Part shown: positions 45,628-55,333 of the stretch, one piece after another
Numbering within the stretch: position 1 is the stretch's first letter
How the letters are laid out: every line of letters begins with the position of its first letter
DNA from: Pseudomonadota bacterium
GTDB taxonomy: Bacteria > Pseudomonadota > Gammaproteobacteria > Burkholderiales > Burkholderiaceae_C
NCBI GenBank assembly: GCA_018241265.1
Contig: JAFEEF010000050.1
Span: 1-64,000, forward strand
Length of the DNA: 64,000 nt
Direction: 5' to 3'
Translations under genes and position numbers: made by a program
Notes under the pieces: model-generated
Seen by the model: the letters and a program-made list of their open reading frames with translations, nothing else
Told to the model about the DNA's origin: nothing
Database searches by the model: none

Positions 45628-46674
45628 TCAGTGTGCTTGATAGCAATTTGGATGACAGCCTCCGGCCCCCGTTGTAACGGACTCGTATTCGTACTCCATG
45701 ATAAAGTCTCCACCAGTGATGCCCATGGTATTTTGGGCGCTCGAGTTTACACCGAATGTGGGTATTGTAGATTTCTCGTAGTTCCCTAGGGGATCGGTTT
45801 GCATCTGTGTATAGTCATGATATACTGTCGTGACAAGATTTTGAACAAAGTTCACGGCACTGCTTATGGTGCCACCGACGGCCGGAACAAAGGTGTCGTT
45901 GTAGAAGTCGGGCGTGTATTCTTGCATAAGGTAGGTAATGCCCGTTCCAAACCCGTACCCGATACCCCAAGCGGCGATGAGGTTCTTGCCGGCATACATC
46001 CCGGTCTCATATACCGCCGCCTGACTGGCCATAGCGCCGACCTGCATGGACCGGAACCCCGAGTAAAGTTGCTCGAGAGTCATACTTACCTGAGGGGTAA
46101 ACCCAGCCATTATGGCGCCGCCAGATCCCCAGACCGACGCCATGTGTTGAGGCACGCTCAAAGGCATGCCTGCAATTGGGCCAGGATATGCTACGGACAC
46201 TTTCGCAGCGAAAGATTGCGCCTTCAATGGTGCAACTTCCACAATAGCGCTGTAGACGTTGTCATAGCCGAAGTATCGAGCAACATGTGCGAGATGGGCG
46301 CCGTCCAGCCGGGATGCCCAGACTTGCAGTAGCTTACCGGTCCTGCCTGCTGTCGCATTCGAATTTACGTATAGTTGGGCGGTGTGTTCGAGTTCCAGAT
46401 CGCTTAATTGATCCAGCCATGCCGCCGCCGAATTGGGCGGCATGCTCGCGACATTCTGTTCAATGATCTTCGAATAGTTTCGCTCGATTGCGGCCGGCAC
46501 ATCGCTTGCGCTTACTGCCCCTTCCTCGAAAGCCTTGATCGGATGACTAAGAATATCTCGGGATATGGCGTCGGGAGCCATTTGTGGTGAAGTGTATCTC
46601 GAGTTCGACGATGCATAAGCAAAAGGAACGGTAAATATTATAGCAAACGTCACCACAACGTTTTTGATGCGCAT
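45628..46674 (-). CDS. Secreted protein of unknown function in an AT-rich island
   Basis: 348 aa with a signal peptide (MRIKNVVVTFAIIFTVPFAYA). The N-terminal half is alpha-helical (AAAWLDQLSDLELEHTAQLY, then LLQVWASRLDGAHLAHVARY). The centre has a Gly/Ala-rich membrane-active-looking stretch, NLIAAWGIGYGFGTGITYLM, near residue 235. The C-terminus ends GAGGCHPNCYQAH with two cysteines. I recognise no family. Codon usage and low GC content differ sharply from all neighbours, indicating recent transfer. Could be an effector or toxin of the small membrane protein's pair; no catalytic motif seen. Confidence 0.7.
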   Translation of the reverse strand: MRIKNVVVTFAIIFTVPFAYASSNSRYTSPQMAPDAISRDILSHPIKAFEEGAVSASDVPAAIERNYSKIIEQNVASMPPNSAAAWLDQLSDLELEHTAQLYVNSNATAGRTGKLLQVWASRLDGAHLAHVARYFGYDNVYSAIVEVAPLKAQSFAAKVSVAYPGPIAGMPLSVPQHMASVWGSGGAIMAGFTPQVSMTLEQLYSGFRSMQVGAMASQAAVYETGMYAGKNLIAAWGIGYGFGTGITYLMQEYTPDFYNDTFVPAVGGTISSAVNFVQNLVTTVYHDYTQMQTDPLGNYEKSTIPTFGVNSSAQNTMGITGGDFIMEYEYESVTTGAGGCHPNCYQAH

Positions 46675-46985
46675 TGCAGTTTCCTCGCGGTCAAAGTTGG
46701 AATCAGAAAGAGGTATATGCGCAGAAAAACGCCGATAGTGGAAAACATATTTCTTCAGATTTCCGTTTGGTGTTTTATTGAGATAGAATGTAACCTTTTA
46801 TGTCCTAGTGCCTGTCCATCTGGCAGTGTGCTGCGGCGGCTCCGGTGACCCAAGACTCGAGTGGACTCCGTGTCGGAGGCCTTGCCCCCGCTGATCCCGC
46901 CGCAGCGCGAAACGGCGAGGACGAGCGCGCCTATCATTCACGCCGCCCGCACGACAGGCAGTTTCGCAACCTCCGGGAACCACCC
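46675..46985. other. Island boundary and dpp operon control region
   Basis: The AT-rich composition continues to about 46800 and then returns abruptly to GC-rich sequence, marking the island edge. No gene is supported. The 3' part is the leader of dppA; TATCAT near 46932 could be a -10 element. No direct repeats or transposase remnants seen. Confidence 0.45.
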
Positions 46986-48614
46986 ATGAAGACGCTACGC
47001 GGATCCTTCCCCAACCGGCCGGTGACGGCACTGCTGACCGCGCTGGCGCTGCTCGCCGTCGCCCAGGCGGCCTACGCGGCCAAGACCCTCGTCTACTGCT
47101 CCGAAGGCAGCCCCGAAGGCTTCAACCCGCAGTACTACACGACCGGGACGACCTTCGACGCGGTGTCGGTGCCGATGTTCAACCGGCTCGTGCAGTTCGA
47201 CACCGGCACGACCAACATCGTCCCGGGCCTGGCCGAAAGCTGGACCGCGGCGCCCGACGGCCTCAGCTACACCTTCAAGCTGCGCAAGGGCGTCAAGTTC
47301 CACAGCAGCGACAAGTTCAAGCCGACGCGCGACTTCGACGCCGACGACGTGCTGTTCTCGTTCAATCGCATGGCCGACCCGAACAATCCGTATGCCAAGT
47401 CGACGCCGGGGACGACCTACGCGTACTACGACGACATGGGGATGAAGGAGATCATCGACCACGTCGAGAAGGTCGATCCGCTGACGGTGAAGTTCGTGCT
47501 GAAGAAGCCGGAGGCGCCGTTCCTCGCCGACATCGCGATGGACTTCGCGTCCATCCTGTCGGCCGAATACGCCGAGAAGATGAAGGCGGCCGGCACGCTC
47601 GACGTGATCGACCGCGAGCCGATCGGCACCGGCCCGTTCCAGTTCTCGTCGTACCAGAAGGACGCGGTGATCCGCTACAAGGCCTTCGACGGCTACTGGG
47701 GCGGCCGGCCGAAGATCGACAACCTCGTGTTCGCGATCACGACCGATGCGTCGGTGCGCTACGCCAAGCTGAAGGCCGGCGAATGCCATGCGATGGCGTT
47801 CCCGAAGCCGGCCGACGTGGAGCTGATGAAGAAGGATCCGGCGATCAACCTCCTGTCGCAGCAGGGCCTGAACGTCGGCTACATCGCGTTCAACGTCGAG
47901 AAGAAGCCGTTCGACAACAAGCTCGTGCGGCAGGCGTTGAACATGGCGGTCAACAAGAAGGCGATCCTCGACACGGTGTTCCAGGGCGCGGGCCAGCCGG
48001 CCAAGAACCCGATCCCGCCGACGCTCTGGTCGTACGACGACAAGATCAAGGACTATCCGTACGACCCGGCGCAGGCCAAGGCGCTGCTGCAGAAGGCGGG
48101 CGTCGCGGCCGGTACCGAGGTCGACCTCTGGTACCTGCCGGTCACGCGGCCCTACAACCCGGACGGCAAGCGCATGGCCGAGCTGGTGCAGGCCGACTGG
48201 GACAAGGTCGGCATCAAGGCCAAGCTCGTGACCTTCGAATGGGGCGAGTACAGGAAGCGCAGCAAGGTCGGCGAGCAGCAGTCCATCATGTTCGGCTGGT
48301 CGGGCGACAACGGCGACCCCGACAACTTCTTCGTGCCGCTGCTCGGCTGCTCGGCGGTGCAGGGCGGCGGCAACGTCTCGCGCTGGTGCAACAAGGAGTT
48401 CGAGGACCTGATCCAGAAGGCCAAGACCACGACCAAGCAGGCCGACCGCGCGGCGCTCTACATGAAGGCGCAGGTGATCTTCCATGAAGAGGCGCCATGG
48501 ATCCCGATCGCGCACTCGGTGCGCTTCGATCCGGTGAGGAAGGAAGTCATCGGCTACAAGATGGATGCGACGGCGCACCATTACTTCGACAAGGTGGATC
48601 TGGCGGGCAAGTAG
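46986..48614 (+). CDS. dppA: Dipeptide ABC transporter substrate-binding protein (DppA family)
   Basis: 542 aa from the ATG at 46986. Signal peptide to about residue 32 (ALALLAVAQAAYAA). Family 5 solute-binding protein: KTLVYCSEGSPEGFNPQYYT, GLAESWTAAPDGLSYTFKLR, KGVKFHSSDKFKPTRDFDAD, then ALNMAVNKKAILDTVF. A cysteine pair (CSEGS / GECHA, and GCSAV / WCNKE) matches the disulfides of DppA. Binds di- or tripeptides, possibly haem. First gene of a full dppABCDF operon, separated from dppB by a hairpin. Confidence 0.93.
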   Translation: MKTLRGSFPNRPVTALLTALALLAVAQAAYAAKTLVYCSEGSPEGFNPQYYTTGTTFDAVSVPMFNRLVQFDTGTTNIVPGLAESWTAAPDGLSYTFKLRKGVKFHSSDKFKPTRDFDADDVLFSFNRMADPNNPYAKSTPGTTYAYYDDMGMKEIIDHVEKVDPLTVKFVLKKPEAPFLADIAMDFASILSAEYAEKMKAAGTLDVIDREPIGTGPFQFSSYQKDAVIRYKAFDGYWGGRPKIDNLVFAITTDASVRYAKLKAGECHAMAFPKPADVELMKKDPAINLLSQQGLNVGYIAFNVEKKPFDNKLVRQALNMAVNKKAILDTVFQGAGQPAKNPIPPTLWSYDDKIKDYPYDPAQAKALLQKAGVAAGTEVDLWYLPVTRPYNPDGKRMAELVQADWDKVGIKAKLVTFEWGEYRKRSKVGEQQSIMFGWSGDNGDPDNFFVPLLGCSAVQGGGNVSRWCNKEFEDLIQKAKTTTKQADRAALYMKAQVIFHEEAPWIPIAHSVRFDPVRKEVIGYKMDATAHHYFDKVDLAGK

Positions 48615-48626
48615 CGCGCGCTCCTT

Positions 48627-48651
48627 CCCCCTTTCCCGGAGGGAGAGGGGG
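48627..48651 (+). promoter_or_regulatory. Intergenic hairpin overlapping the dppB ribosome-binding region
   Basis: CCCCCTTTCCC and GGGAGAGGGGG pair as an 11-bp stem (one T-G wobble) around GGA. The 3' arm is the purine-rich sequence nearest the dppB GTG (48661), so folding would hide it. It may set a high dppA to dppBCDF ratio. Same CCCTCTCCC-type repeat family as 38502-38577. Confidence 0.55.
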
Positions 48652-48660
48652 CCAACCCCA

Positions 48661-49671
48661 GTGTTCACCTTCCTCCTCAAGCGCCTCGGCCTCGTCGTGC
48701 CGACCTTCGTCGGCATCACGCTGCTCGTCTTCGCGCTGATCCGCCTGCTGCCGGGCGATCCGGTGGAAGCGATGTCGGGCGAGCGCGGCATGACGCCCGA
48801 GCGCTACCAGCGCCTGGTGCACGAGTTCGGCCTCGACCGGCCGCTCGCGGTGCAGTACGGCGACTATGTCTGGAAGGCGCTGCACGCCGATCTCGGCCGC
48901 TCGATCGTCACGCAGGAGCCGATCTTCCGCGAGTTCATGACCTTGTTCCCTGCGACGATCGAGCTGTCGCTGGTCGCGATCCTGTTCGCGTTGATCCTCG
49001 GGCTGCCGGCCGGCATCCTGGCCGCGGTCAGGCGCAACACCGTGTGGGACTACTCGGTGATGGGCGCGTCGCTGACCGGCTATTCGATGCCGATCTTCTG
49101 GTGGGGCCTGTTGCTGATCCTGACGTTCTCGGTCTGGCTCGGCTGGACGCCGGTGTCGGGCCGCATCGCGATCGAGTACGACATACCGCGCGTCACCGGC
49201 TTCATGCTGGTCGACGCGCTGCTGTCGTCGGATGCCGGCGCGTTCCGCAGCGCCTGCTCGCACCTCGTGCTGCCGGGGATCGTGCTCGGCACGATCCCGC
49301 TCGCGGTGATCGCGCGCATGACGCGCTCGTCGATGCTCGAGGTGCTGCGCGAGGACTACGTGCGCACCGCGCGCGCCAAGGGCGCCGGCACCTTGCGCGT
49401 CGTCGGCATCCATGCGCTGCGCAACGCGCTGATCCCGGTCGTCACGACGATCGGCCTGCAGATGGGCTCGCTGCTCGCCGGCGCGATCCTCACCGAGACG
49501 ATCTTCTCGTGGCCGGGCATCGGCAAGTGGCTGGTCGAGGCGATCCACCGGCGCGACTATCCGGCGGTGCAGGGCGGCATCCTGTTGTCGGCGACCGTGA
49601 TCATCGGCGTGAACCTCGTCGTCGACCTGCTCTACGGGCTGATCAATCCGCGGATACGCCACCATGGCTGA
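48661..49671 (+). CDS. dppB: Dipeptide ABC transporter permease DppB
   Basis: 336 aa from a GTG at 48661. Six-helix inner-membrane permease; the N-terminus MFTFLLKRLGLVVPTFVGIT and LIRLLPGDPVEA are standard. The EAA loop is EDYVRTARAKGAGTLRVVGI, contacting the ATPases. The C-terminal [19 protein letters not shown] is typical. Its last eight bases overlap dppC. Confidence 0.95.
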   Translation: MFTFLLKRLGLVVPTFVGITLLVFALIRLLPGDPVEAMSGERGMTPERYQRLVHEFGLDRPLAVQYGDYVWKALHADLGRSIVTQEPIFREFMTLFPATIELSLVAILFALILGLPAGILAAVRRNTVWDYSVMGASLTGYSMPIFWWGLLLILTFSVWLGWTPVSGRIAIEYDIPRVTGFMLVDALLSSDAGAFRSACSHLVLPGIVLGTIPLAVIARMTRSSMLEVLREDYVRTARAKGAGTLRVVGIHALRNALIPVVTTIGLQMGSLLAGAILTETIFSWPGIGKWLVEAIHRRDYPAVQGGILLSATVIIGVNLVVDLLYGLINPRIRHHG

Positions 49672-50557
49672 AGCCGCCCGGACGATCGCCGCAGCGCCGC
49701 CATCGCCGCTCGCCGAGTTGTGGCGCGACTTCAAGCGCAGCCGCGGCGCGATGCTCGGGCTCTTCGTCGTCGTGGCGCTGGTGCTCGTCGCCGTGCTCGC
49801 CGACGTGATCGCGCCGTATTCGCCGATCGAGCAGTTCCAGGAGTCGGCGCTGAAGCCGCCGTCGCTGCAGCCGGTCTCCGGCCATGTGTTCCTGCTCGGC
49901 ACCGATCCGGTCGGGCGCGATCAGCTCTCGCGGTTGATCCACGGCACGCGGCTGTCGTTGCTGATCGGGCTGGTGGCGGTCGGCCTGTCGTTGTTCGGCG
50001 GCGTGCTGCTCGGGCTGGCGGCGGGCTTCTACCGCGGCGCGGTCGAGTTCTCGATCCTGCGCCTGATGGACATCATGCTCGCGCTGCCCAGCCTGCTGCT
50101 CGCGGTCGCGGTCGTCGCGATCCTCGGGCCGGGACTGATGAACGCGATGTATGCGATCGCGATCGTGATGCTGCCGCACTACGTGCGCCTGACGCGCGCC
50201 GCGGTGGTGGGCGAGCTGACGAAGGACTACGTGCAGGCATCGCGCCTCGCCGGTGCCGGCACGTTGCGGCTGATGTTCGACACCGTGCTGCCGAACTGCG
50301 CCGCGCCGCTGATCGTGCAGGCGACGCTGGGCTTCTCGAGCGCGATCCTCGATGCGGCGGCGCTCGGCTTCCTCGGCCTCGGTGCGCAGCCGCCGACGCC
50401 CGAATGGGGCTCGATGCTCGCGAGCGCCCTCGAGTTCATCCAGAGCGCCTGGTGGGTCGTGACCTTGCCGGGCCTCGCGATCCTGATCACGGTGCTGGCG
50501 TTCAACCTGATGGGCGACGGCTTGCGCGATGCGCTCGATCCTAGGTTGAAGCGGTGA
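49664..50557 (+). CDS. dppC: Dipeptide ABC transporter permease DppC
   Basis: 297 aa. The N-terminal [20 protein letters not shown] segment and [20 protein letters not shown] match DppC/OppC. The EAA loop is [20 protein letters not shown], followed by [20 protein letters not shown] and ending [16 protein letters not shown]. Forms the channel with DppB. Its stop overlaps the GTG start of dppD (GTGA). Confidence 0.95.
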   Translation: MAEAARTIAAAPPSPLAELWRDFKRSRGAMLGLFVVVALVLVAVLADVIAPYSPIEQFQESALKPPSLQPVSGHVFLLGTDPVGRDQLSRLIHGTRLSLLIGLVAVGLSLFGGVLLGLAAGFYRGAVEFSILRLMDIMLALPSLLLAVAVVAILGPGLMNAMYAIAIVMLPHYVRLTRAAVVGELTKDYVQASRLAGAGTLRLMFDTVLPNCAAPLIVQATLGFSSAILDAAALGFLGLGAQPPTPEWGSMLASALEFIQSAWWVVTLPGLAILITVLAFNLMGDGLRDALDPRLKR

Positions 50558-51537
50558 CCGCCATGCCGCTGCTGGAAGTCCAGGACCTCAACGTCGAATT
50601 CGGCGCGTTCCGTGCCGTCGACAACGTCAGCCTGCATGTCGATGCGGGCGAGGTGCTGGGCATCGTCGGCGAATCCGGGTCGGGCAAGAGCGTGAGCGCG
50701 CTCGCGCTGATGGGCCTGATCGACGAGCCGGGCCGCGTGCGCGCCGCGCGCCTCGCGTTCGACGGTCGCGATCTGCTGGCGATGCCGCTGAAGGAGCGCC
50801 GTGCGATGCTCGGCCGCGACATCGCGATGATCTTCCAGGATCCGATGGCGAGCCTGAACCCGTGCTTCACGGTCGCGTTCCAGCTCGTCGAGGCGCTGCG
50901 CTTGCACGAGCGCGGCTCGGCGAAGGCGCTGCGGGCGCGTGCGCTCGAATTGCTGCGCGCGGTCGAGATCCCGGATGCCGAGCGCCGCCTCGACGCCTAT
51001 CCGCACCAGCTCTCGGGCGGCATGAGTCAGCGCGTGATGGTCGCGATGGCGCTGGCGTGCAACCCGCGCCTGCTGATCGCCGACGAGCCGACCACGGCGC
51101 TCGACGTGACGATCCAGGCGCAGATGCTCGCGCTGCTGATGAAGCTGCAGCGCGAGCGCGGCATGGCGCTGGTGCTGATCACGCACGATCTGGGCGTCGT
51201 CGCCGAAGTCGCGCAGCGCGTGCTCGTGATGTATGCGGGCGAGGTGGTCGAGACGGCCGGCGTGCCGCAGATCTTCGACGCGCCGCGCCATCCGTACACC
51301 GAGGCGCTGCTGGCCGCGCTGCCCGAGCACAACCTCGGCCGGCGCCGGCTGCGCTCGATGCCGGGCATGGTTCCGGGCGCGCTCGACCGGCCGTCCGGCT
51401 GCCTGCTGTCGCCGCGCTGTCCCTACGTGCAGCCGAAGTGCCGTGCCGAACGGCCCGCGCTCGACGGCGATGCCGGTGCGCAGGCGCGCTGCTACTTCCC
51501 GTTGCGCGCGGTGGATGCGGCGGGGCAGGTGGCATGA
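50554..51537 (+). CDS. dppD: Dipeptide ABC transporter ATPase DppD
   Basis: 327 aa from a GTG overlapping dppC. Walker [18 protein letters not shown]-loop [11 protein letters not shown], signature [15 protein letters not shown], Walker [19 protein letters not shown] and H-loop [11 protein letters not shown]. The C-terminal oligopeptide-transporter extension contains the cysteines [15 protein letters not shown], a [4Fe-4S]-type cluster site seen in this subfamily. Works as a heterodimer with DppF. Confidence 0.95.
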   Translation: MTAMPLLEVQDLNVEFGAFRAVDNVSLHVDAGEVLGIVGESGSGKSVSALALMGLIDEPGRVRAARLAFDGRDLLAMPLKERRAMLGRDIAMIFQDPMASLNPCFTVAFQLVEALRLHERGSAKALRARALELLRAVEIPDAERRLDAYPHQLSGGMSQRVMVAMALACNPRLLIADEPTTALDVTIQAQMLALLMKLQRERGMALVLITHDLGVVAEVAQRVLVMYAGEVVETAGVPQIFDAPRHPYTEALLAALPEHNLGRRRLRSMPGMVPGALDRPSGCLLSPRCPYVQPKCRAERPALDGDAGAQARCYFPLRAVDAAGQVA

Positions 51538-51547
51538 GGACCGGACG

Positions 51548-52537
51548 ATGACCGACGCCGTCGCCGATCGCACCCTCGAAGCGCAGGCGCTCGCGAAGCA
51601 CTACGCGGTCTCGACCGGCTACTTCAAGCCCAAGGCCACGGTACGCGCGCTCGATGGCGTGTCGTTCACGCTGGCCGCCGGCCGCACGCTCGCGGTGGTC
51701 GGCGAATCGGGCTGCGGCAAGAGCACCTTGGCGCGCCAGCTCGTGCTGATCGAAGCGCCGAGTGCCGGACGCCTGCTGCTCGACGGCGACGACGTCACGC
51801 TGCATGCGGGTGCGACGCCCGACCGGCGCCTGCGCCAGCGCATCCAGATGGTGTTCCAGAACCCGTATGCGAGCCTCAACCCGCGCAAGAAGATCGGCGG
51901 CGCGCTCGAGGAGCCGCTCGTCATCAACACGCCCATGCCGGCGCCCGATCGGCGCGAGCGCGCGCGGTCGATGATGGCGCGCGTCGGCCTGCGGCCCGAG
52001 CAGCTCGACCGCTATCCGCACATGTTCTCCGGCGGCCAGCGCCAGCGCATCGCGATCGCGCGTGCGCTGATGCTCGAGCCCGAGTTCGTCGTGCTCGACG
52101 AGCCGGTGTCGGCGCTCGACGTGTCGATCCAGGCGCAGGTGCTGAACCTCTTGATGGACCTGCAGCAGGAGACGCGCGTCGGCTACGTCTTCATCTCGCA
52201 CAACCTCGCGGTCGTCGAGCTGATCGCCGATGACGTGATGGTGATGTACCTCGGCAAGTCGGTCGAGCGTGCGCCCAAGCCGCTGCTGTTCTCGAGGCCG
52301 CGCCATCCGTACACGCGCGCCTTGCTCGCGAGCACGCCGCGCATCGATGCGAAGGCGCGGCGCGCCCGCCTGATGCTGGCGGGCGAGCTGCCGTCGCCGC
52401 TCGCGCCGCCGCCCGGCTGCGCGTTCCATCGGCGCTGTCCGCATGCGATCGAGCGCTGCAAGGTCGAGGTGCCGCTGCTCGAGGACAGCGGCGACGGGCA
52501 ACTCGTCGCCTGCCATCGCTGGCGCGAGATCGGCTGA
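51548..52537 (+). CDS. dppF: Dipeptide ABC transporter ATPase DppF
   Basis: 329 aa from the ATG at 51548, 10 bp after dppD. Walker A GESGCGKSTLARQL, Q-loop VFQNPYASLNPRKKI, signature FSGGQRQRIAIARAL, Walker B FVVLDEPVSALDVSIQAQ and H-loop ISHNLAVVELI. The extension HPYTRALLASTP and the cysteine set CAFHRRCPHAIERC are typical. Last gene of the operon; convergent with the SRPBCC gene with 6 bp between them. Confidence 0.95.
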   Translation: MTDAVADRTLEAQALAKHYAVSTGYFKPKATVRALDGVSFTLAAGRTLAVVGESGCGKSTLARQLVLIEAPSAGRLLLDGDDVTLHAGATPDRRLRQRIQMVFQNPYASLNPRKKIGGALEEPLVINTPMPAPDRRERARSMMARVGLRPEQLDRYPHMFSGGQRQRIAIARALMLEPEFVVLDEPVSALDVSIQAQVLNLLMDLQQETRVGYVFISHNLAVVELIADDVMVMYLGKSVERAPKPLLFSRPRHPYTRALLASTPRIDAKARRARLMLAGELPSPLAPPPGCAFHRRCPHAIERCKVEVPLLEDSGDGQLVACHRWREIG

Positions 52538-52543
52538 GGCTTG

Positions 52544-53053
52544 CTAGAGCGGCGCGCGCGTCGCGTACTCGCGCAGCGCCGTCATCAGGTCGGCCCACCA
52601 CAGCGCGGTGACGCGGATGAACTTGGCTTCGGCGTGGCCATGGCGCACCGGATGGTCGAGGCGGATGCGGCTCCAGCCGCGGTGCGTGACGGTCAGCCGC
52701 GTGCCGCCCGACGCGCCGGGCTCGAACAGCGCCTCGACCTCGGTCGCCTCGTCGGGAGCGAAGTTGACCGCGCGCCAACTGAACACCAGTCGATGCGGCG
52801 GTTCCCACACCGAGACGCGGCCGATCTCGAACACCGTCTCGTGCGCACCGTCGCCCTCGGATTCGAAGATGCGGCCGCCCGGCCCGGGCTCGATGAACAG
52901 CATGCCGCGCACGCTGGCGCTGCTGCGGAAGCGCGGGCCGCGCCGCCACCAGATGTCGATGTCTTCGGTGAAGAGTTCGAACGCCCGCGCCGGTGTCACC
53001 GCGAGCGCCACGGTCACGGTCGCCTGATCGCCCGGCGCATGGTTGCCGGTCAT
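52544..53053 (-). CDS. SRPBCC (AHSA1-type) domain protein
   Basis: 169 aa. START/SRPBCC hydrophobic-pocket fold of the AHSA1 group: VTPARAFELFTEDIDIWWRR near residue 20, FIEPGPGGRIFES in the middle, and VWEPPHRLVFSWR. Members bind small hydrophobic molecules. Third gene of the VOC-ArsR-SRPBCC operon, 44 bp after the regulator. ArsR-SRPBCC pairs are common and usually regulated by the ArsR partner. Ligand unknown. Confidence 0.88.
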   Translation of the reverse strand: MTGNHAPGDQATVTVALAVTPARAFELFTEDIDIWWRRGPRFRSSASVRGMLFIEPGPGGRIFESEGDGAHETVFEIGRVSVWEPPHRLVFSWRAVNFAPDEATEVEALFEPGASGGTRLTVTHRGWSRIRLDHPVRHGHAEAKFIRVTALWWADLMTALREYATRAPL

Positions 53054-53097
53054 GTTTGTCCCTCGTCGGTTGCGCGCGGCCTGCGCGATCGCCGGAT

Positions 53098-53469
53098 TCA
53101 GCGCCGCTGCTTGTCGGTCGTTGTCGCCTGCGCGTGCGCCTGCAATGACGCAAGCTGATCTTCCCAGAAAGACTGGACTTCGGACAGCCAGTCGCGCAGG
53201 TTCGCGAAGGCTTCGGGGCGCAACCGGTAAAGGCGCACGCGTGCGTCCTCTTCGACCGCGTCATCGACGATCAGGCCGCTCTTGCGCAGCACCTTCAGAT
53301 GGCGGCTCAGCGCCGGCGCGGTCATCGCGAGCGCCTCGGCGAGTTCGCCCGCGCGATGCGGCCGCTCGCGCAGCCGTTCGACGACCGCGAGGCGGACCGG
53401 GTCGGAGAGCGCCGCGAAGGTCTCGTGATGGCCGCTGCGCGCGGCCGGCCGCGCCCGCGCACGCTTCAC
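53098..53469 (-). CDS. ArsR-family winged-helix regulator (SRPBCC-linked)
   Basis: 123 aa from a GTG at 53469, overlapping the VOC gene stop (GTGA). Winged helix-turn-helix with FAALSDPVRLAVVERLRERP, then RAGELAEALAMTAPALSRHL as the recognition segment and a DARVRLYRLRPEAFANLRDW wing. No metal-binding cysteine motif (ELCVCDL type) is present, so it is not a metal sensor. Likely represses its own operon. Confidence 0.88.
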   Translation of the reverse strand: MKRARARPAARSGHHETFAALSDPVRLAVVERLRERPHRAGELAEALAMTAPALSRHLKVLRKSGLIVDDAVEEDARVRLYRLRPEAFANLRDWLSEVQSFWEDQLASLQAHAQATTTDKQRR

Positions 53470-53915
53470 GGATGCGGGTCGCGCAGGCGCTGGGTGAACC
53501 ACCAGAGATGCCCCTCGGGATCGACCGCCCCGTAGCTGCGGTCGGCCCAGTAGTCTTCGCCATAGTCGTGCACCGACGGCTCGTCGACGATGCGCGCACC
53601 GGCGGCGCGCGCCGCCTCGCAATGCGCATCGACGTCGTCGACGTAGAGCATCAACCCTTGCGTGTTGCAGCGTGCGCCGAGAGGACTGAGCCGGTCGATG
53701 CCATAGCGCGCATCGGGCCCGGCCTTCTCGGACGCGACCATCAGGACCGCCTCGCCGTAGGTCAGTTCGCTGTGCTCGATGCGGCCGGGCGCGCCTTCGA
53801 CCTTCAGGCGCAGCTCGAAGCCGTAGGCGCGACACAGCCAGTCGATCATCGGGCCGGCGTCGCGGTAGTAGAGGCTGGCCGACAGGCGCGGCCAGCCGGC
53901 GGGGGAGGGCTTCAT
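53466..53915 (-). CDS. VOC/glyoxalase-fold protein
   Basis: 149 aa from the ATG at 53915, preceded by AGGAG at seven bases; a TTG at 53930 is less likely. Vicinal-oxygen-chelate fold of the PhnB-like type: ASLYYRDAGPMIDWLCRAYG near the N-terminus and AVDPEGHLWWFTQRL at the end. Function unknown; often fosmidomycin/bleomycin-resistance-like or unassigned. First gene of a three-gene operon with ArsR and SRPBCC. Confidence 0.88.
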   Translation of the reverse strand: MKPSPAGWPRLSASLYYRDAGPMIDWLCRAYGFELRLKVEGAPGRIEHSELTYGEAVLMVASEKAGPDARYGIDRLSPLGARCNTQGLMLYVDDVDAHCEAARAAGARIVDEPSVHDYGEDYWADRSYGAVDPEGHLWWFTQRLRDPHP

Positions 53916-53955
53916 CGCGGACTCCTGCAACTGGTTGATTGGCGAATCTTAGAAT

Positions 53956-53979
53956 ATTTAACTCAATCGTCAAGTAAAT
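53956..53979. promoter_or_regulatory. AT-rich imperfect palindrome upstream of the VOC-ArsR-SRPBCC operon
   Basis: ATTTAACT and AAGTAAAT flank an 8-bp centre, an imperfect inverted repeat 40 bp upstream of the VOC start. AT-rich islands in the promoter of an ArsR-regulated operon are typical binding sites. It also lies about 75 bp upstream of proA. Confidence 0.4.
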
Positions 53980-54040
53980 GACTGAGGAGAGATGCAGCGC
54001 GGCGCAAGTTCCGGCCCGCGCCCGGCCGGCACGCTTTTGC

Positions 54041-54046
54041 GACAAT
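54041..54046 (+). promoter_or_regulatory. -10-like element six bases before the proA start
   Basis: GACAAT followed by CGCCCG and the proA ATG. Compare speD: GATAAT-CGCGCG-ATG. The two sites share 13 of 15 bases although the genes are unrelated, and neither has a Shine-Dalgarno sequence. Confidence 0.35.
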
Positions 54047-54052
54047 CGCCCG

Positions 54053-55333
54053 ATGACCGCACACGATCTGCAAGCCACGCTCGCCCACATGGGCGCCGAG
54101 GCGCGCGCCGCGAGCGCCCGCATGGCCGCGTCGTCGGTGGCCCAGCGCAATGCCGCGCTGCATGCGCTGGCGCGTCGCCTGCGCGCCGAGCGCGGCGCGC
54201 TGCAGGCCGCCAATGCGGAAGACGTCGCCGGCGCCGAAGCGGCCGGCCTGGCCGCGCCGCTCGTCGACCGGCTGCGCCTGGGCGACCGCGCGATCGAGAC
54301 CGTCGCCGCCGGCTGCGAGCAGATCGCCGCGATGCCCGATCCGATCGGCGAGATCAGCGGGCTCGTCGAGCAGCCGAGCGGCATCCGCGTCGGCCGCATG
54401 CGCGTGCCGCTCGGCGTGTTCGGCATGATCTACGAGAGCCGGCCCAACGTGACGATCGAGGCGGCGTCGCTCGCGATCAAGAGCGGCAATGCCTGCATCC
54501 TGCGCGGCGGCTCCGAGGCGATCCGCTCGAACCTCGCGCTCTGGCGCCTCGTGCAGGACGCGCTCGCCGAAGCCGGCTTGCCGCCCGCCGCGGTGCAACT
54601 GGTGCAGACGACCGACCGCGCGATGGTCGGCCTGCTGGTCGCGGCGCCCGAGGCGATCGACGTGATCATTCCGCGCGGCGGCAAGGGGCTGATCGAGCGC
54701 ATCGCGCGCGAGGCGCGCGTGCCGGTGATCAAGCACCTCGACGGCAACTGCCACGTCTACGTCGACGCGAGCGCCGACCTCGAGATGGCGCTCGCCGTGA
54801 CCGACAACGCGAAGACGCAGAAATACAGCCCGTGCAACGCGGCCGAGTCGCTGCTCGTGCATGCCGACGTCGCGCCGGCGTTCCTGCCGCGCATCGGCGC
54901 GGTCTTCGCTGCGAAGGACGTCGAAATGCGGGCCGACCCGGGCGCGCTGGCGTGGCTGCGCGACGTGCCGGGCGCGCGGCTGGTGCCCGCCGCCGAAAGC
55001 GACTGGAGCGAGGAGTACCTTGCGCCCATCATCAGCGTGAAGGTGGTCGGCTCGCTCGACGAGGCGATCGGCCACATCAACCGCTACGGTTCGCACCACA
55101 CCGACGCGATCCTGACCGACAGCCATGCGAGCGCGACGCGCTTCCTGCGCGAGGTCGACTCGGCCAGCGTGATGGTCAACGCCAGCACGCGCTTCGCCGA
55201 CGGTTTCGAATACGGCCTGGGCGCGGAGATCGGCATCAGCACCGACAAGTTTCACGCGCGCGGGCCGGTCGGGCTCGAAGGGCTGACGTCGCAGAAGTGG
55301 GTCGTGCTGGGACGCGGCGAAGTGCGCCGTTGA
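54053..55333 (+). CDS. proA: Glutamate-5-semialdehyde dehydrogenase (gamma-glutamyl phosphate reductase)
   Basis: 426 aa from the ATG at 54053. Second step of proline synthesis, reducing gamma-glutamyl phosphate with NADPH. Motifs: [45 protein letters not shown], the catalytic Cys in [14 protein letters not shown] and [20 protein letters not shown]. The TGA stop is also the first bases of repeat copy C. proB is not adjacent. Confidence 0.96.
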   Translation: MTAHDLQATLAHMGAEARAASARMAASSVAQRNAALHALARRLRAERGALQAANAEDVAGAEAAGLAAPLVDRLRLGDRAIETVAAGCEQIAAMPDPIGEISGLVEQPSGIRVGRMRVPLGVFGMIYESRPNVTIEAASLAIKSGNACILRGGSEAIRSNLALWRLVQDALAEAGLPPAAVQLVQTTDRAMVGLLVAAPEAIDVIIPRGGKGLIERIAREARVPVIKHLDGNCHVYVDASADLEMALAVTDNAKTQKYSPCNAAESLLVHADVAPAFLPRIGAVFAAKDVEMRADPGALAWLRDVPGARLVPAAESDWSEEYLAPIISVKVVGSLDEAIGHINRYGSHHTDAILTDSHASATRFLREVDSASVMVNASTRFADGFEYGLGAEIGISTDKFHARGPVGLEGLTSQKWVVLGRGEVRR

